Assembly: GCA_028751075.1 (NCBI GenBank) | Contig: JAQZDA010000010.1 | Location: 1-64,000 of the forward strand | From: Euryarchaeota archaeon Ods02 | GTDB taxonomy: Archaea > Halobacteriota > Halobacteria > Halobacteriales > Halorutilaceae | Direction of reading: 5' to 3' | Length of the DNA stretch: 64,000 nt | Part shown: one piece after another, positions 27,561 to 35,494 of the stretch | How the letters are laid out: every line of letters begins with the position of its first letter | Position numbering within the stretch: position 1 is the first letter of the stretch | Program-made: the position numbers and the translations under genes | The notes under the pieces: model-generated | What the model was told of the DNA's origin: nothing | Seen by the model: the letters and a program-made list of their open reading frames with translations, nothing else | Databases searched by the model: none

Positions 27561-28736
27561 TCAGAGGTCGCCCCAGGCCTTGAACGCACGCCCCCATCCG
27601 GTTACGTCGGCTATCCATCTTGCGGCCACCATCTTCTTCATGAACCGGCCGGGTAGGCCGCCGAAGGTCTCGACCGGGCAGAACATGACGTCGTGTCCGA
27701 CGGCGTCTTCTCCGACGGATATCAGGGTTCCTTTGTCCTTGTGAGTCCACTCCTTGAGCTCTCTGTCTTCGATGGTTCTGACGACGTTCTCGGCTGCGAC
27801 GGGTGCTGCTCCCCACGCCGCCTGCGCGGTGGGTGGAGCCATATCTCCGTTCTGGTCTACGAGCGCGCAGTCTCCGAGCGCGAAGATACGGCTGTCGGTG
27901 GTGGTGAAGTCCTGCGCCGCGTCGAGTCTGTTGCTGCGTTCGTCTCTTTCGACATCTATCTCCTTCGCCGCGTCGGGACCGGTGATGCCGCCCGTCCAGA
28001 GCAGGAGGTCGTAGTCGAGCTCGACCTTGTAGCTCTCTCCGTCGTCCTGCTCTCCGACGTAGACGGTCTCTTCGTCGACCTCGCCGATGAAGTCCCCTGT
28101 CATTATCTTGACGCCTCGGTCGACGAGCATGTTCGCGAGCCGTTTCTGCAGGCTGTCTCCTGCTCCTGGGAGCACGCTCTCCATACCTTCGACGAGGTAG
28201 ATGTCGATGGCTACGTCGACGTGGTCGCGGTACTCGGCGAACTCGCCGGCGCTCTGTATACCGCTCAGGCCTGCGCCGCCTACGACCACCTGCGCGGGGT
28301 CGTCTTCCGTCGCGTCTTCCGCGGCTTCGGTGACGGCTTCGTGTATCTCGAGGGCGTCGTCGAGGGACTTCAGCGTCAACGCGTGTTCCTCGAGGCCGGG
28401 GATGCCGTAGAAAGCGGTGCGGCTGCCGAGGCAGACCAGTAGGTAGTCGTACTCCACGGCGTCGCCGTCTTCCAGCTCGACCACCTGGTTCTCTTCGTCG
28501 ACGGCTTCCACGTGGCCTTCGACGAACTCCGTGGACTCGGACTTGATGTCGTCGACAGGGATGGTGATGCTCTCCTCGACGTCGGGGTCTCTGATGACCC
28601 GGTGGCTCTCGTGGAGGACGAGGTGGTAGTCGTTGTCGTCGATCCAGGTGACGTCGCCATCGTGTCGCTTCTCAAGCTTCTTGATGGCGCTGGCTCCAGC
28701 GTATCCGGCTCCAAGGACTACGACGTGGTCTGTCAT
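27561..28736 (-). CDS. NDH-2-like FAD/NAD(P)-dependent oxidoreductase
   Basis: Two-dinucleotide-binding flavoprotein of the type II NADH dehydrogenase/sulfide:quinone reductase group. The FAD motif is VVLGAGYAGASAIKKLEK at the N-terminus, the NAD(P) motif VVGGAGLSGIQSAGEFAEY near 155-173, and the second FAD segment RIFALGDCAL near 290. A C-terminal amphipathic region (WTHKDKGTLISVGEDAV onward) probably binds the membrane surface. Length 391. It may pass electrons from NADH to quinone; no cysteine pair typical of sulfide:quinone reductases is evident. Its leaderless promoter overlaps a dyad. Confidence 0.88.
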   Translation of the reverse strand: MTDHVVVLGAGYAGASAIKKLEKRHDGDVTWIDDNDYHLVLHESHRVIRDPDVEESITIPVDDIKSESTEFVEGHVEAVDEENQVVELEDGDAVEYDYLLVCLGSRTAFYGIPGLEEHALTLKSLDDALEIHEAVTEAAEDATEDDPAQVVVGGAGLSGIQSAGEFAEYRDHVDVAIDIYLVEGMESVLPGAGDSLQKRLANMLVDRGVKIMTGDFIGEVDEETVYVGEQDDGESYKVELDYDLLLWTGGITGPDAAKEIDVERDERSNRLDAAQDFTTTDSRIFALGDCALVDQNGDMAPPTAQAAWGAAPVAAENVVRTIEDRELKEWTHKDKGTLISVGEDAVGHDVMFCPVETFGGLPGRFMKKMVAARWIADVTGWGRAFKAWGDL

Positions 28737-28755
28737 GTTGGGGGGTATCCGACAC

Positions 28756-28774
28756 CCGAACGTTATAGGTTCGG
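28756..28774 (-). promoter_or_regulatory. Promoter and dyad of the NDH-2-like gene
   Basis: CCGAAC-N7-GTTCGG is a perfect 6-bp inverted repeat enclosing the TATA element (minus strand CTATAAC, about 28 bp ahead of the ATG). The layout resembles the dyad over the DsbA-like promoter. Confidence 0.5.
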
Positions 28775-28945
28775 TTTCCCCCGACCTACATCTAAGAACA
28801 TTACAGAACCGAGGTGCGGTCCGGCGACGGCGGAGTGTCGGGCTGCTCGGGCGAGTAGGTGGGGGGCTGGTCTCCGGAAGCTGTCGTCGAGCCCTGAATC
28901 TGTCGCTGTACGTGCGCTGTACGTGTCTGGAGGCGTAAGGACGAA

Positions 28946-28960
28946 GGGGGGGGGGAGGGG
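28946..28960 (+). repeat. G-rich homopolymer tract (G10-A-G4)
   Basis: Ten G, one A and four G lie just downstream of the winged-helix gene stop. The 228-bp gap here also holds an 11-bp tandem (GCTGTACGTG at 28905 and 28916). No gene or RNA is recognisable in the gap apart from the NDH promoter at its start. Confidence 0.7.
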
Positions 28961-28964
28961 TCGT

Positions 28965-29261
28965 TCAGTCCGCTTCTACCGCGTCGTCGGCTTCCGCAAC
29001 CGCGTCCTCTTCTTCGAAGCTCTCTACGTCGTAGAGGGTCCTCCGGCCGTCTGTGAGGCACGGCACCTGTTCGACGAGCCCTACCTCGCTCAACCTGTTG
29101 AGGGCGTACCTCACGGTGCGTACGGACAGACGGGTCTCGCCCGCGAGCTCCTTCTGCGTCATCTGTCCGTTGTACTCGAGGACCTTGTACACCAGCTTGG
29201 CGCTGGGTGGCAGGTCGTCTATCTTCTCCTCTACCTCACCGTCCGTGGCAAAAGCATTCAC
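28965..29261 (-). CDS. Winged-helix transcription regulator (MarR-like)
   Basis: A 98-residue regulator. The winged helix spans about 17-80 (LPPSAKLVYKVLEYNGQMTQKELAGETRLSVRTVRYALNRL, then the wing VPCLTDGRRTLYDV), followed by an acidic tail. It starts with GTG; a CAGGAG Shine-Dalgarno lies about 14 bases upstream. It precedes the NDH-2-like gene on the same strand and is divergent from a lipoprotein gene across a dyad-rich region, so either could be its target. Confidence 0.82.
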   Translation of the reverse strand: MNAFATDGEVEEKIDDLPPSAKLVYKVLEYNGQMTQKELAGETRLSVRTVRYALNRLSEVGLVEQVPCLTDGRRTLYDVESFEEEDAVAEADDAVEAD

Positions 29262-29321
29262 CAGTCATGCTCAACTCCTGTTACCCTCTTTCGGGTGCCT
29301 TCACTTAACCCTTTCCAAATC

Positions 29322-29370
29322 TTATGCTTTGCGTGAATATTCTGAAGCGGAATATTACCTGAGAGCATAA
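29322..29370. promoter_or_regulatory. Nested dyads between regulator and lipoprotein gene
   Basis: TTATGC (29322-29327) pairs with GCATAA (29365-29370). Inside lie GAATATTC (29335-29342, self-palindromic) and a second GAATATT (29350-29356), 15 bp apart. The block is AT-rich in a GC-rich genome and sits between a winged-helix regulator and its divergent neighbour. Operator function is inferred. Confidence 0.5.
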
Positions 29371-29402
29371 ACGGTTCTCTGGTGGCTGTCAACAGCGGGA
29401 AA

Positions 29403-29410
29403 GCATTAAG
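29403..29410 (+). promoter_or_regulatory. TATA-like box for lipoprotein gene
   Basis: GCATTAAG is centred about 32 bp before the ATG at 29439. It falls within the longer reading that begins at 29382, so it supports the later start. Confidence 0.45.
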
Positions 29411-29438
29411 GACTCGGGCGAAGACCAGGTCGCTAGCG

Positions 29439-30107
29439 ATGCAGGAACCTCCGACGGCGAACACCGTCCTGACCCTGGCGGCGGCCATCCTCGTCGCAGG
29501 CTGCATGGGATACATGGTCGGAGATCCCGACCTCGAGACGCTGGAACCCGTGGAAGCCGAGGTCGACCTCCAGCAGGACGAACACGGCCACTACCTGACC
29601 ATCCCCGAAGGAGAACCACTGGCCACGGAGAGCACCGCTGAACGACAGCTCCAGAACCCCGACGACGTAGAGTACCTGGAGGAAACAGGCGAGGTAACCT
29701 ATCCCATGGCGTACGAAGGCGACGAAGCAGCGGAACACGAGATCGAATCACTGTACGCGTTCAAGGACTCCATCTGCGCACGAGCCGCGAGAGACGAGTT
29801 CCCCGACGTCCTCGAACGCCGCGACCTAGACTGGGGCAGCGTCGGCCTCACGTACGTAGACACCAGATGGGCGGTCTCGATATCCGCCGACACCGGAACC
29901 AGGGTGTTCGGCGGACGCGACCCGAGCAACACCGACGACGCCGAGGCAACCGCAGAGGAAACCGGATCATCAGGTGACGGGACCGAGGAACTCGTGGAGA
30001 ACGCGCCAGAGTACGTCGAAACCCAGGTGGAGTGGCACGCCGAAGAGATGGAGTGGCGATGTACCGTACCCGTCGTCGTGAGAACCGGGTTCGAAGACTC
30101 CTCGTAG
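29439..30107 (+). CDS. Putative lipoprotein of unknown function
   Basis: A 222-residue secreted protein. The N-terminal hydrophobic stretch ends in a lipobox ILVAGC (Cys about residue 22), so it is probably lipid-anchored outside the membrane. The mature part is acidic, with one central segment ESLYAFKDSICARAARDEFPDVLERRDLDWGSVG and a C-terminal strand ending CTVPVVVRTGF, possibly a small beta-rich domain with two cysteines. No family is recognised. Convergent with serS, 6 bp apart. Confidence 0.65.
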   Translation: MQEPPTANTVLTLAAAILVAGCMGYMVGDPDLETLEPVEAEVDLQQDEHGHYLTIPEGEPLATESTAERQLQNPDDVEYLEETGEVTYPMAYEGDEAAEHEIESLYAFKDSICARAARDEFPDVLERRDLDWGSVGLTYVDTRWAVSISADTGTRVFGGRDPSNTDDAEATAEETGSSGDGTEELVENAPEYVETQVEWHAEEMEWRCTVPVVVRTGFEDSS

Positions 30108-30113
30108 ACGAAG

Positions 30114-31409
30114 TCAGTCTTCCTCTGGCTCCTCCGACAACGCACCCTCGACGAACTCGAAGTTTACGTAACCCTCGTCCACGAGAACTTCGGGAACGCG
30201 GACGCGGCCGTCCTCGGTCTGGTTCTGCTCCAGGATAGCGCATATGGTGCGCTGCGTCGCCAGCGCCGTCGAGTTCAGGGTGTGCGCAGTCCGGTTCTCC
30301 TCCCCGCGGATGCGGACGCCGAGCTTCCGCGCCTGGTAGCTCGTGCAGTTCGAACAAGACACCAGCTCCCGATACCGGTCCTGAGCGGGGAACCAGGCCT
30401 CGAGGTCGTACTTCTTCGCCGCGTTGTCGTTCATGTCGCCGGTGCAGACGTTCACCACGCGGTAATGCAGATCCAGCTCCCTGAACAACATCTCGAAGTT
30501 CCCACGTAGCTCCTCGAACACCTTCCAGCTGTCGTCGGGCTCCGAGAACACGTACTGTTCGACCTTGTCGAACTGATGCACGCGGAAGATACCCTTCGTG
30601 TCCTTCCCGTGGCTGCCGGCTTCACGGCGGAAACACGACGACACACCGGCGTACCTTAGCGGGAGCTCCGCCGGCTCCAGTATCTCGTCGAAGTGGTACG
30701 CCGCGAGCGTCTGCTCCGACGTCGCGATAAGGTACCAGGGCTCCTCCTCCACCGCGTACAGCTGCTCCTCGAAGTCGTCGAGCTCCGCCGCCGCCTCCAT
30801 CGCCTCCTCACCCAGCATCTCCGGAGTACGCATCGGCGTGAACCCCTCCTCCACCAGCCGGTCTACCGCGAACCGCTGGAGCGCCATCTCCAGCTGCACC
30901 AATTCGTTCTTCAGGTAGTACTGCCGACTCCCCGTCACCTCCGCCGCCTTCTCCGTGTCCGCGAGATCCAGCTCCTCCACGACGTCCGCGTGCGGCGTCA
31001 CCTCGAAACCATGCTCCGGAGGCTCACCCCACCGGTCGACCTCCACGTTGTCCTCCTCGTCCTCACCCTTCGGCACCGACTCGTGGAGGACGTTACCTAT
31101 CTCGTAACGCAGGCTGTCCCGCCGCTCCTTCAGCTCGCGCTCCCGCTCCTCCAGCTCCGCTATCTCCTGCTTCAGCTCCTTCACCCGTTCTATCTCCTCC
31201 TCCGCGCTCTCCCCGCTCTGCTTCTTCTCCGCAACCTCGCGCGAGAGCTCGTTGCGTTCCGCGCGGAGGTCGTCGGCGTCCTGCCGCGCCTGCCTCCACC
31301 TCTCGTCGACCTCCACCACCTCGTCGACTCGGTCGGGTTCCTTGTCGCGCCGGCGTTCGCTCTCCCGTATCTTCTCCGCGTCTTCGCGGAAGTCTTCCAT
31401 AGACAGCAA
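30114..31409 (-). CDS. serS: Seryl-tRNA synthetase
   Basis: Class II synthetase. The N-terminal coiled-coil arm that grips the tRNA-Ser variable arm spans about 27-105. Motif 2 is near SSCFRREAGSHGKDTKGIFRVHQF and motif 3 near LNSTALATQRTICAILE. The TTG start is chosen because MLSMEDFRED aligns with the usual MLD...LREN start of SerRS and lies about 30 bp after a TATA element; an ATG nine bases later is possible. Length 431. This is the common, not the rare methanogenic, form. Confidence 0.94.
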   Translation of the reverse strand: MLSMEDFREDAEKIRESERRRDKEPDRVDEVVEVDERWRQARQDADDLRAERNELSREVAEKKQSGESAEEEIERVKELKQEIAELEERERELKERRDSLRYEIGNVLHESVPKGEDEEDNVEVDRWGEPPEHGFEVTPHADVVEELDLADTEKAAEVTGSRQYYLKNELVQLEMALQRFAVDRLVEEGFTPMRTPEMLGEEAMEAAAELDDFEEQLYAVEEEPWYLIATSEQTLAAYHFDEILEPAELPLRYAGVSSCFRREAGSHGKDTKGIFRVHQFDKVEQYVFSEPDDSWKVFEELRGNFEMLFRELDLHYRVVNVCTGDMNDNAAKKYDLEAWFPAQDRYRELVSCSNCTSYQARKLGVRIRGEENRTAHTLNSTALATQRTICAILEQNQTEDGRVRVPEVLVDEGYVNFEFVEGALSEEPEED

Positions 31410-31435
31410 GGTTGCCGTAGAGTTGGACGTGTGGA

Positions 31436-31443
31436 GTTTAAAG
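31436..31443 (-). promoter_or_regulatory. TATA box for serS
   Basis: The minus strand carries CTTTAAAC, about 31 bp ahead of the TTG start. The rest of the 202-bp gap to the next gene is AT-rich and holds only a short reading frame of doubtful status. Confidence 0.5.
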
Positions 31444-31611
31444 CTTCCCTTGACGTTCCACGGGTCAGTATCGAGGTTTGCAAATTCGAATTAGTATCGG
31501 CTGGTATGGTGAAGGTTGAAGTTCCTACGGCATCAACAGGCTGGCAGCCCGGTATGGTTGAATCGCTTCTTTACGGTTTAATGGAACACAAGCATAATCT
31601 AACGACCCTAT

Positions 31612-32754
31612 TTGGCAGGGGAGTTGGGGGTAGCGCTTCTTTCGCTCGCAGTTACGTTGTTTCTCTTTATGGGAACAGTGGCGGCCGAACCAGTAGAGAT
31701 TGCGGATGCAGAAGACTTGGAGGATGTGGGGACAGACCTTACCGCGGAATACGTTCTCGTCGACGACATCGACGCGTCCGGTCTCGATAGGTTAGAACCG
31801 ATTGGAGAACGCGAGGAAGGAGAGATGTTTATGGGGTCGTTAAACGGAAACGGGTACTCTATCTATAACCTCTCCGTCAACGGCGTTGACGAAGGATACG
31901 CAGGACTCTTCGCCGCAGTCGGTGAAGAAGGACAGATTGAGAACCTCGCGTTGGAGAACGTAGAGGTCCACGGCGACGACGTGACCGGCGGCGTCGTGGG
32001 GTACAACGCCGGAACAGTAGTGGAGTCCTTTGTCTCCGGTGACGTCGAAGGTGCCCGCACCGGCGGCCTCGTAGGCTGGAACAACGGTGCCGTCGTGGAT
32101 GCTTACTCCACGGCGAACGTCTCCGGCAACGTAGCAGGAGGGTTGATTGGGGTGATAGATCTAGGTGGTGCATCGGGCTTCCTACCCGATGGGGATGTCG
32201 AGCCACAGACAGCGGTCGTCACCTCCTACACGGCAGGGGAGGTAGAAGGTGAAGATGCAGAGGGTGGGTTAGTCGGCTTCAGCGAAGTAGAGCTGTCGGA
32301 CCCTAGAACCGTCTACCACGGCGTCTACTGGGACGTCGATGTCACCGGAGTTCACTACGGCATCGGTCAAGTCGCGGGCGTCGATGTTACGAACTCAGAC
32401 GGATTCGGGGGCTCAGACGACGGTGACCTCACCATGAGCGAGCACCAGGGCACCGGTCTATCAACCGATGAGATGCAGGGAGACGCGGCGCGAGAATACA
32501 TGGAGTTGTTCGACTTCGATGGAACCTGGGCCACCACGGAAGAATACCCAGAGCTTGCGCAACGAGGAACTGCTGTTGGGGAGGTCTACCTCGACGAGAG
32601 GCTGCCGGATGCCCGGGAAGAAGATTTCCGGGATGATGGCGAAGAGATGACTGGAGATGAACGGCCAGACGATCAAGGGCTACCTGGCTTCACCGTCTGG
32701 GCTGTGGTTCTGCTTATCGTCTCGGTCGCAGTCACCAGAATGGCTAGACGCTGA
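31612..32754 (+). CDS. GLUG-repeat surface protein with PGF-CTERM anchor
   Basis: A 380-residue exported protein. The signal peptide (about 1-25) ends TVAAEP. The central beta-helical part contains GLUG-type repeats such as [18 protein letters not shown] and [18 protein letters not shown] (about 110-210). The C-terminus is acidic followed by [19 protein letters not shown] and arginines, a PGF-CTERM signal processed by archaeosortase A. It starts with TTG: an in-frame stop lies at 31600 and a TATA-like element (TTTAATG) about 30 bp upstream. Base use is visibly richer in A/T than flanking genes, suggesting transfer. Probably a surface adhesin. Confidence 0.8.
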   Translation: MAGELGVALLSLAVTLFLFMGTVAAEPVEIADAEDLEDVGTDLTAEYVLVDDIDASGLDRLEPIGEREEGEMFMGSLNGNGYSIYNLSVNGVDEGYAGLFAAVGEEGQIENLALENVEVHGDDVTGGVVGYNAGTVVESFVSGDVEGARTGGLVGWNNGAVVDAYSTANVSGNVAGGLIGVIDLGGASGFLPDGDVEPQTAVVTSYTAGEVEGEDAEGGLVGFSEVELSDPRTVYHGVYWDVDVTGVHYGIGQVAGVDVTNSDGFGGSDDGDLTMSEHQGTGLSTDEMQGDAAREYMELFDFDGTWATTEEYPELAQRGTAVGEVYLDERLPDAREEDFRDDGEEMTGDERPDDQGLPGFTVWAVVLLIVSVAVTRMARR

Positions 32755-32788
32755 GATGAAGGAGGATTCTGAGCCGGAACCAGCAACC

Positions 32789-32796
32789 TATTTATG
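32789..32796 (+). promoter_or_regulatory. TATA box for rpl39e operon
   Basis: TATTTATG is centred 27 bp before the rpl39e ATG, giving a leaderless start to the L39e-L31e-aIF6 transcript. Confidence 0.6.
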
Positions 32797-32818
32797 CTGC
32801 AGGGGACTACCGCGGGGT

Positions 32819-32971
32819 ATGAGCAAGAACTCCAAGGCGAAGAAACGCCGGCTCGCGAAGAAGAACCGGCAGAACGTCCGCGTGCCCGCATGGGTGATGA
32901 TGAAGACCGACCGCAACGTCACCAGGAACCCCAAACGCCGGAACTGGCGACGAAGCGACATAGACGAGTAG
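32819..32971 (+). CDS. rpl39e: Large-subunit ribosomal protein eL39 (L39e)
   Basis: A 50-residue very basic protein lining the ribosomal exit tunnel: [29 protein letters not shown] and [14 protein letters not shown] are the whole family signature. A longer in-frame extension upstream overlaps the GLUG gene and lacks ribosomal features. It is the first gene of the cluster; L31e follows after four bases. Confidence 0.96.
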   Translation: MSKNSKAKKRRLAKKNRQNVRVPAWVMMKTDRNVTRNPKRRNWRRSDIDE

Positions 32972-32975
32972 AAGG

Positions 32976-33230
32976 ATGGAGGAACGCGTAATCACGGTAC
33001 CCCTGAGGGACGCGAAGGACGCGCCGAAACCCGAACGCGCCGGTAAAGCGATGAAGATAGTCAGGAGCGACCTCGCCAAGCACTTCAGCGCACCGGAAGA
33101 CGACGTCAACCTCGACGAATCCATCAACGAGGAGGTCTGGAGCCGCAGCCGGAGCAAGATACCCAGCAAGGTCCGGGTACGGGCCGCGAAGTTCGAGGAC
33201 GGAGTGGTCGAGGCCGAGCTGGCGGACTGA
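32976..33230 (+). CDS. rpl31e: Large-subunit ribosomal protein eL31 (L31e)
   Basis: An 84-residue ribosomal protein near the exit tunnel rim. Family features include RVITVPLRDAKDAPKPERAGKAMKIVRSDLAKHF and the closing VRVRAAKFEDGVVE. The stop overlaps the ATG of eif6 by one base (TGATG), so translation is coupled. Confidence 0.95.
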   Translation: MEERVITVPLRDAKDAPKPERAGKAMKIVRSDLAKHFSAPEDDVNLDESINEEVWSRSRSKIPSKVRVRAAKFEDGVVEAELAD

Positions 33231-33886
33231 TGCTGAGAGCGAACTTCAACGGAAGCCCCTTCCTCGGAGTCTTCGCGGAAGCCACGGAAGACAGCTTGCT
33301 CGTCGCAAGCGGAGTAGACCACGGGGACGTCGCCGACGAGCTCGACGTCGACGCCGTATACAGCGGAACCATAGCGAACAGCAGCGTCATCGGCAGCACA
33401 GCCGTTGCCAACAGCCACGGTGCACTCGTCACCGACGACGCACTCGACCACGAGATAGAGAAGATAGAAGACGAAGCAGACGTACCGGTTACCCGGTTCC
33501 CCGGACCCCCGAACGCCGTCGGCAACTTCGTCCTCGCGAACGACGAAGCCGCCGCCGTCAGCCCCGGCCTCGACAGCGGGCAACGGGAAGCAGTGGAAGA
33601 CGCCCTCGACGTAGACGTCGAACCCGCGACCCTCGGCGGCCTCGATGTCGTCGGAAGCGCAGCCGTCGCCACCACATCGGGAGTTCTCTGCCACCCCCGA
33701 AGCAGCGACGAAGAGCTCCGGACCATCGAGGACGTCTTCGACGTCCACGTCGACGTCGGCACCGTGAACTACGGCACGCCGCTCGTAGGCAGCGGCCTCG
33801 TCGCCAACACCAGGGGATACGTCGCCGGCACCGAGACCACCGGCCCCGAGCTCGGACGCATCGAAGAGACACTGGGGTTCGTCTGA
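33230..33886 (+). CDS. eif6: Translation initiation factor aIF6
   Basis: Ribosome anti-association factor that binds the 50S subunit. It shows the five-fold repeat of about 40-45 residues of the pentein-like fold, for example GTIANSSVIGSTAVANSHGALV, GLDVVGSAAVATTSGVLCHP and PLVGSGLVANTRGYVAGTETTGPELGRIEE. Length 218 is standard. In most archaea rpl18a, prefoldin alpha and ftsY follow directly; here a serpin gene intervenes. Confidence 0.95.
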   Translation: MLRANFNGSPFLGVFAEATEDSLLVASGVDHGDVADELDVDAVYSGTIANSSVIGSTAVANSHGALVTDDALDHEIEKIEDEADVPVTRFPGPPNAVGNFVLANDEAAAVSPGLDSGQREAVEDALDVDVEPATLGGLDVVGSAAVATTSGVLCHPRSSDEELRTIEDVFDVHVDVGTVNYGTPLVGSGLVANTRGYVAGTETTGPELGRIEETLGFV

Positions 33887-33921
33887 CCACCGAAACCCCG
33901 ACCTCCTGACCCCTGGGAGAC

Positions 33922-33937
33922 TGAAACCGCTGTTTCA
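33922..33937. promoter_or_regulatory. Inverted repeat upstream of serpin gene
   Basis: TGAAAC-N4-GTTTCA, a perfect 6-bp dyad between eif6 and the serpin promoter. It could be a weak terminator for the ribosomal transcript or an operator for the serpin. Confidence 0.4.
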
Positions 33938-33950
33938 CCCTACGTAACCG

Positions 33951-33958
33951 CCTTAACC
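33951..33958 (+). promoter_or_regulatory. TATA-like box for serpin gene
   Basis: CCTTAACC is centred about 25 bp before the serpin ATG, so the serpin probably has its own transcript. Confidence 0.45.
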
Positions 33959-33979
33959 CCACCGCACCTGGTTCTGCGT

Positions 33980-35401
33980 ATGCAGAACAGCATCGACCGC
34001 AGGAGCCTGCTCGCGTTCGCCGCATTGTCGGCGGCGTCCGGCTGCCTGCACGAACCCGACGAAGATGGCGAAGCCGACGGAACGGAAGACGCCGATACAG
34101 ATATCTCAGGTGACGGCGACGCCGACGATGCATCCGACGTCGACGTCGAAGACGTGGAGTTCCCCGTGATAGAGGAGCTATTCACTTCTCCAGACGTAGG
34201 CCTCGACGTGCTCGCGCGGCAGGTGAGGGGGAACTTCACCTTCACCCTCGACCTCCTGCGGGAGCTGGCTGACGACGAACCCGAAGCCAACGTGTTCTAC
34301 TCGCCGTACAGCGTGAGCGTCGCGCTCGCGATGGTTCAGGCGGGAGCGCGGGGCACCACCGCCGACGAGATACAGGAGACGATGCAGTACCTCGAAGGCG
34401 ACGGCTTGCACGACGCGTTCGGCGCGCTCGAACGGGAGCTCGACGCGAGGAACGAGGAAGGCAGCGAGGTACAGGATCCGATGACGCCCGACGACGCCGA
34501 CGACGGAGACGACGAGGAAGACCCGGCGTTCAGGTTGAACACCGCGAACCGGCTGTGGCCGCGCGACGACGTCGAGCTCGTCGAGAGCTACGTCGACCTT
34601 CTCGCCAGCGAGTACGACGCCGACCTCGAACCACTGGACTTCGCAGGTGCGCCGGAGGAGAGCCGCGAGCACATCAACAGCTGGGTCGCCGACGAGACCG
34701 AGGACCGAATCGAGGACCTCCTGCCGGAGGGCAGCGTCGACGGGCAGACGCCTCTGGTGTTGACGAACGCGGTGTACTTCAACGCGCTCTGGAGCTACCA
34801 GTTCGACGAGGCGAACACGAGCGCAGGCAGCTTCACCTCCATCGACGGCAGCGAACACGAGGTCGAGTTCATGAGGCAGAGCGTCGAGCTACCGTACGCG
34901 GAGGTCGACGGCCACCAGCTACTGGAGCTACCGTACGAGAACGGCGACACCAGCATGGTGCTCCTGCTGCCGGCGGAGGACGGCTATAGGGAGTTCGAAC
35001 GGGGGCTCGACGTCGACACCGTAGGTGGGTTGCTCGACGAAGCCGGGCGTCCGGAGGTGGAGATGGAGGTGCCGAAGTTCCGCGTTGAAAGCGAGTTCGC
35101 GCTGTCCGACGTCCTCCAGAGCCTCGGGATGGAGACGGCGTTCACGGCCGACGCTGACTTCAGTGGTATCGGCGACGTCGGCTGGCTCGACGAGGTGTTC
35201 CACGAATCATTCGTGGACGTCGACGAGAAGGGCACCGAGGCAGCGGCGGCGACCGCCGCGGTCTTCTTGGAGAGTGCGCCACCTGATCACGTCGAGGTAT
35301 CCTTCGACCGTCCGTTCCTGTTCTACGTCCGCGACCGGCCGACGGAGACCCCGTTGTTCTGGGGGCGCGTCGTCGACGGCGGCGACCTCGACGGCGACTA
35401 A
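33980..35401 (+). CDS. Tat-exported serpin lipoprotein
   Basis: Serine protease inhibitor of the serpin superfamily. The N-terminus has a twin-arginine motif DRRSLLAF and a lipobox AASGC, so it is likely exported folded by Tat and lipid-anchored. An acidic spacer (about 24-60) leads to the serpin domain (about 70-465). That domain contains NVFYSPYSVSVALAMVQAGARGTT, LTNAVYFNALW and the C-terminal DRPFLFYVRD. The reactive-centre hinge EKGTEAAAATAAV has the small residues needed for loop insertion, so it is predicted inhibitory. By spacing from the hinge, P1-P1' would be Ser-Ala. It stands between eif6 and rpl18a. Confidence 0.93.
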   Translation: MQNSIDRRSLLAFAALSAASGCLHEPDEDGEADGTEDADTDISGDGDADDASDVDVEDVEFPVIEELFTSPDVGLDVLARQVRGNFTFTLDLLRELADDEPEANVFYSPYSVSVALAMVQAGARGTTADEIQETMQYLEGDGLHDAFGALERELDARNEEGSEVQDPMTPDDADDGDDEEDPAFRLNTANRLWPRDDVELVESYVDLLASEYDADLEPLDFAGAPEESREHINSWVADETEDRIEDLLPEGSVDGQTPLVLTNAVYFNALWSYQFDEANTSAGSFTSIDGSEHEVEFMRQSVELPYAEVDGHQLLELPYENGDTSMVLLLPAEDGYREFERGLDVDTVGGLLDEAGRPEVEMEVPKFRVESEFALSDVLQSLGMETAFTADADFSGIGDVGWLDEVFHESFVDVDEKGTEAAAATAAVFLESAPPDHVEVSFDRPFLFYVRDRPTETPLFWGRVVDGGDLDGD

Positions 35402-35464
35402 CCCTCTCGCGAAGCCCCGGCGCCGCGTGACTCTCTCGGGACATCCGCGGTCGAACCAAGCACA

Positions 35465-35471
35465 CTTATAC
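35465..35471 (+). promoter_or_regulatory. TATA box for rpl18a-pfdA-ftsY
   Basis: CTTATAC is centred 27 bp before the rpl18a ATG. It gives the downstream half of the split ribosomal cluster its own leaderless transcript. Confidence 0.6.
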
Positions 35472-35494
35472 ATCCGAGAGCACTTCCATGAAAC

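Noticed and set aside
28737-28964. RNA gene or small protein in the gap after the regulator
   Set aside because: No cloverleaf, no conserved hairpin and no plausible start with Shine-Dalgarno or TATA spacing; only the NDH promoter and low-complexity repeats are visible.
30693-31790. Frame of 365 codons antisense to serS and overlapping the GLUG gene
   Set aside because: Its main part is low-complexity Leu/Arg shadow sequence. Only the part after 31506 looked protein-like and is reported separately as doubtful.
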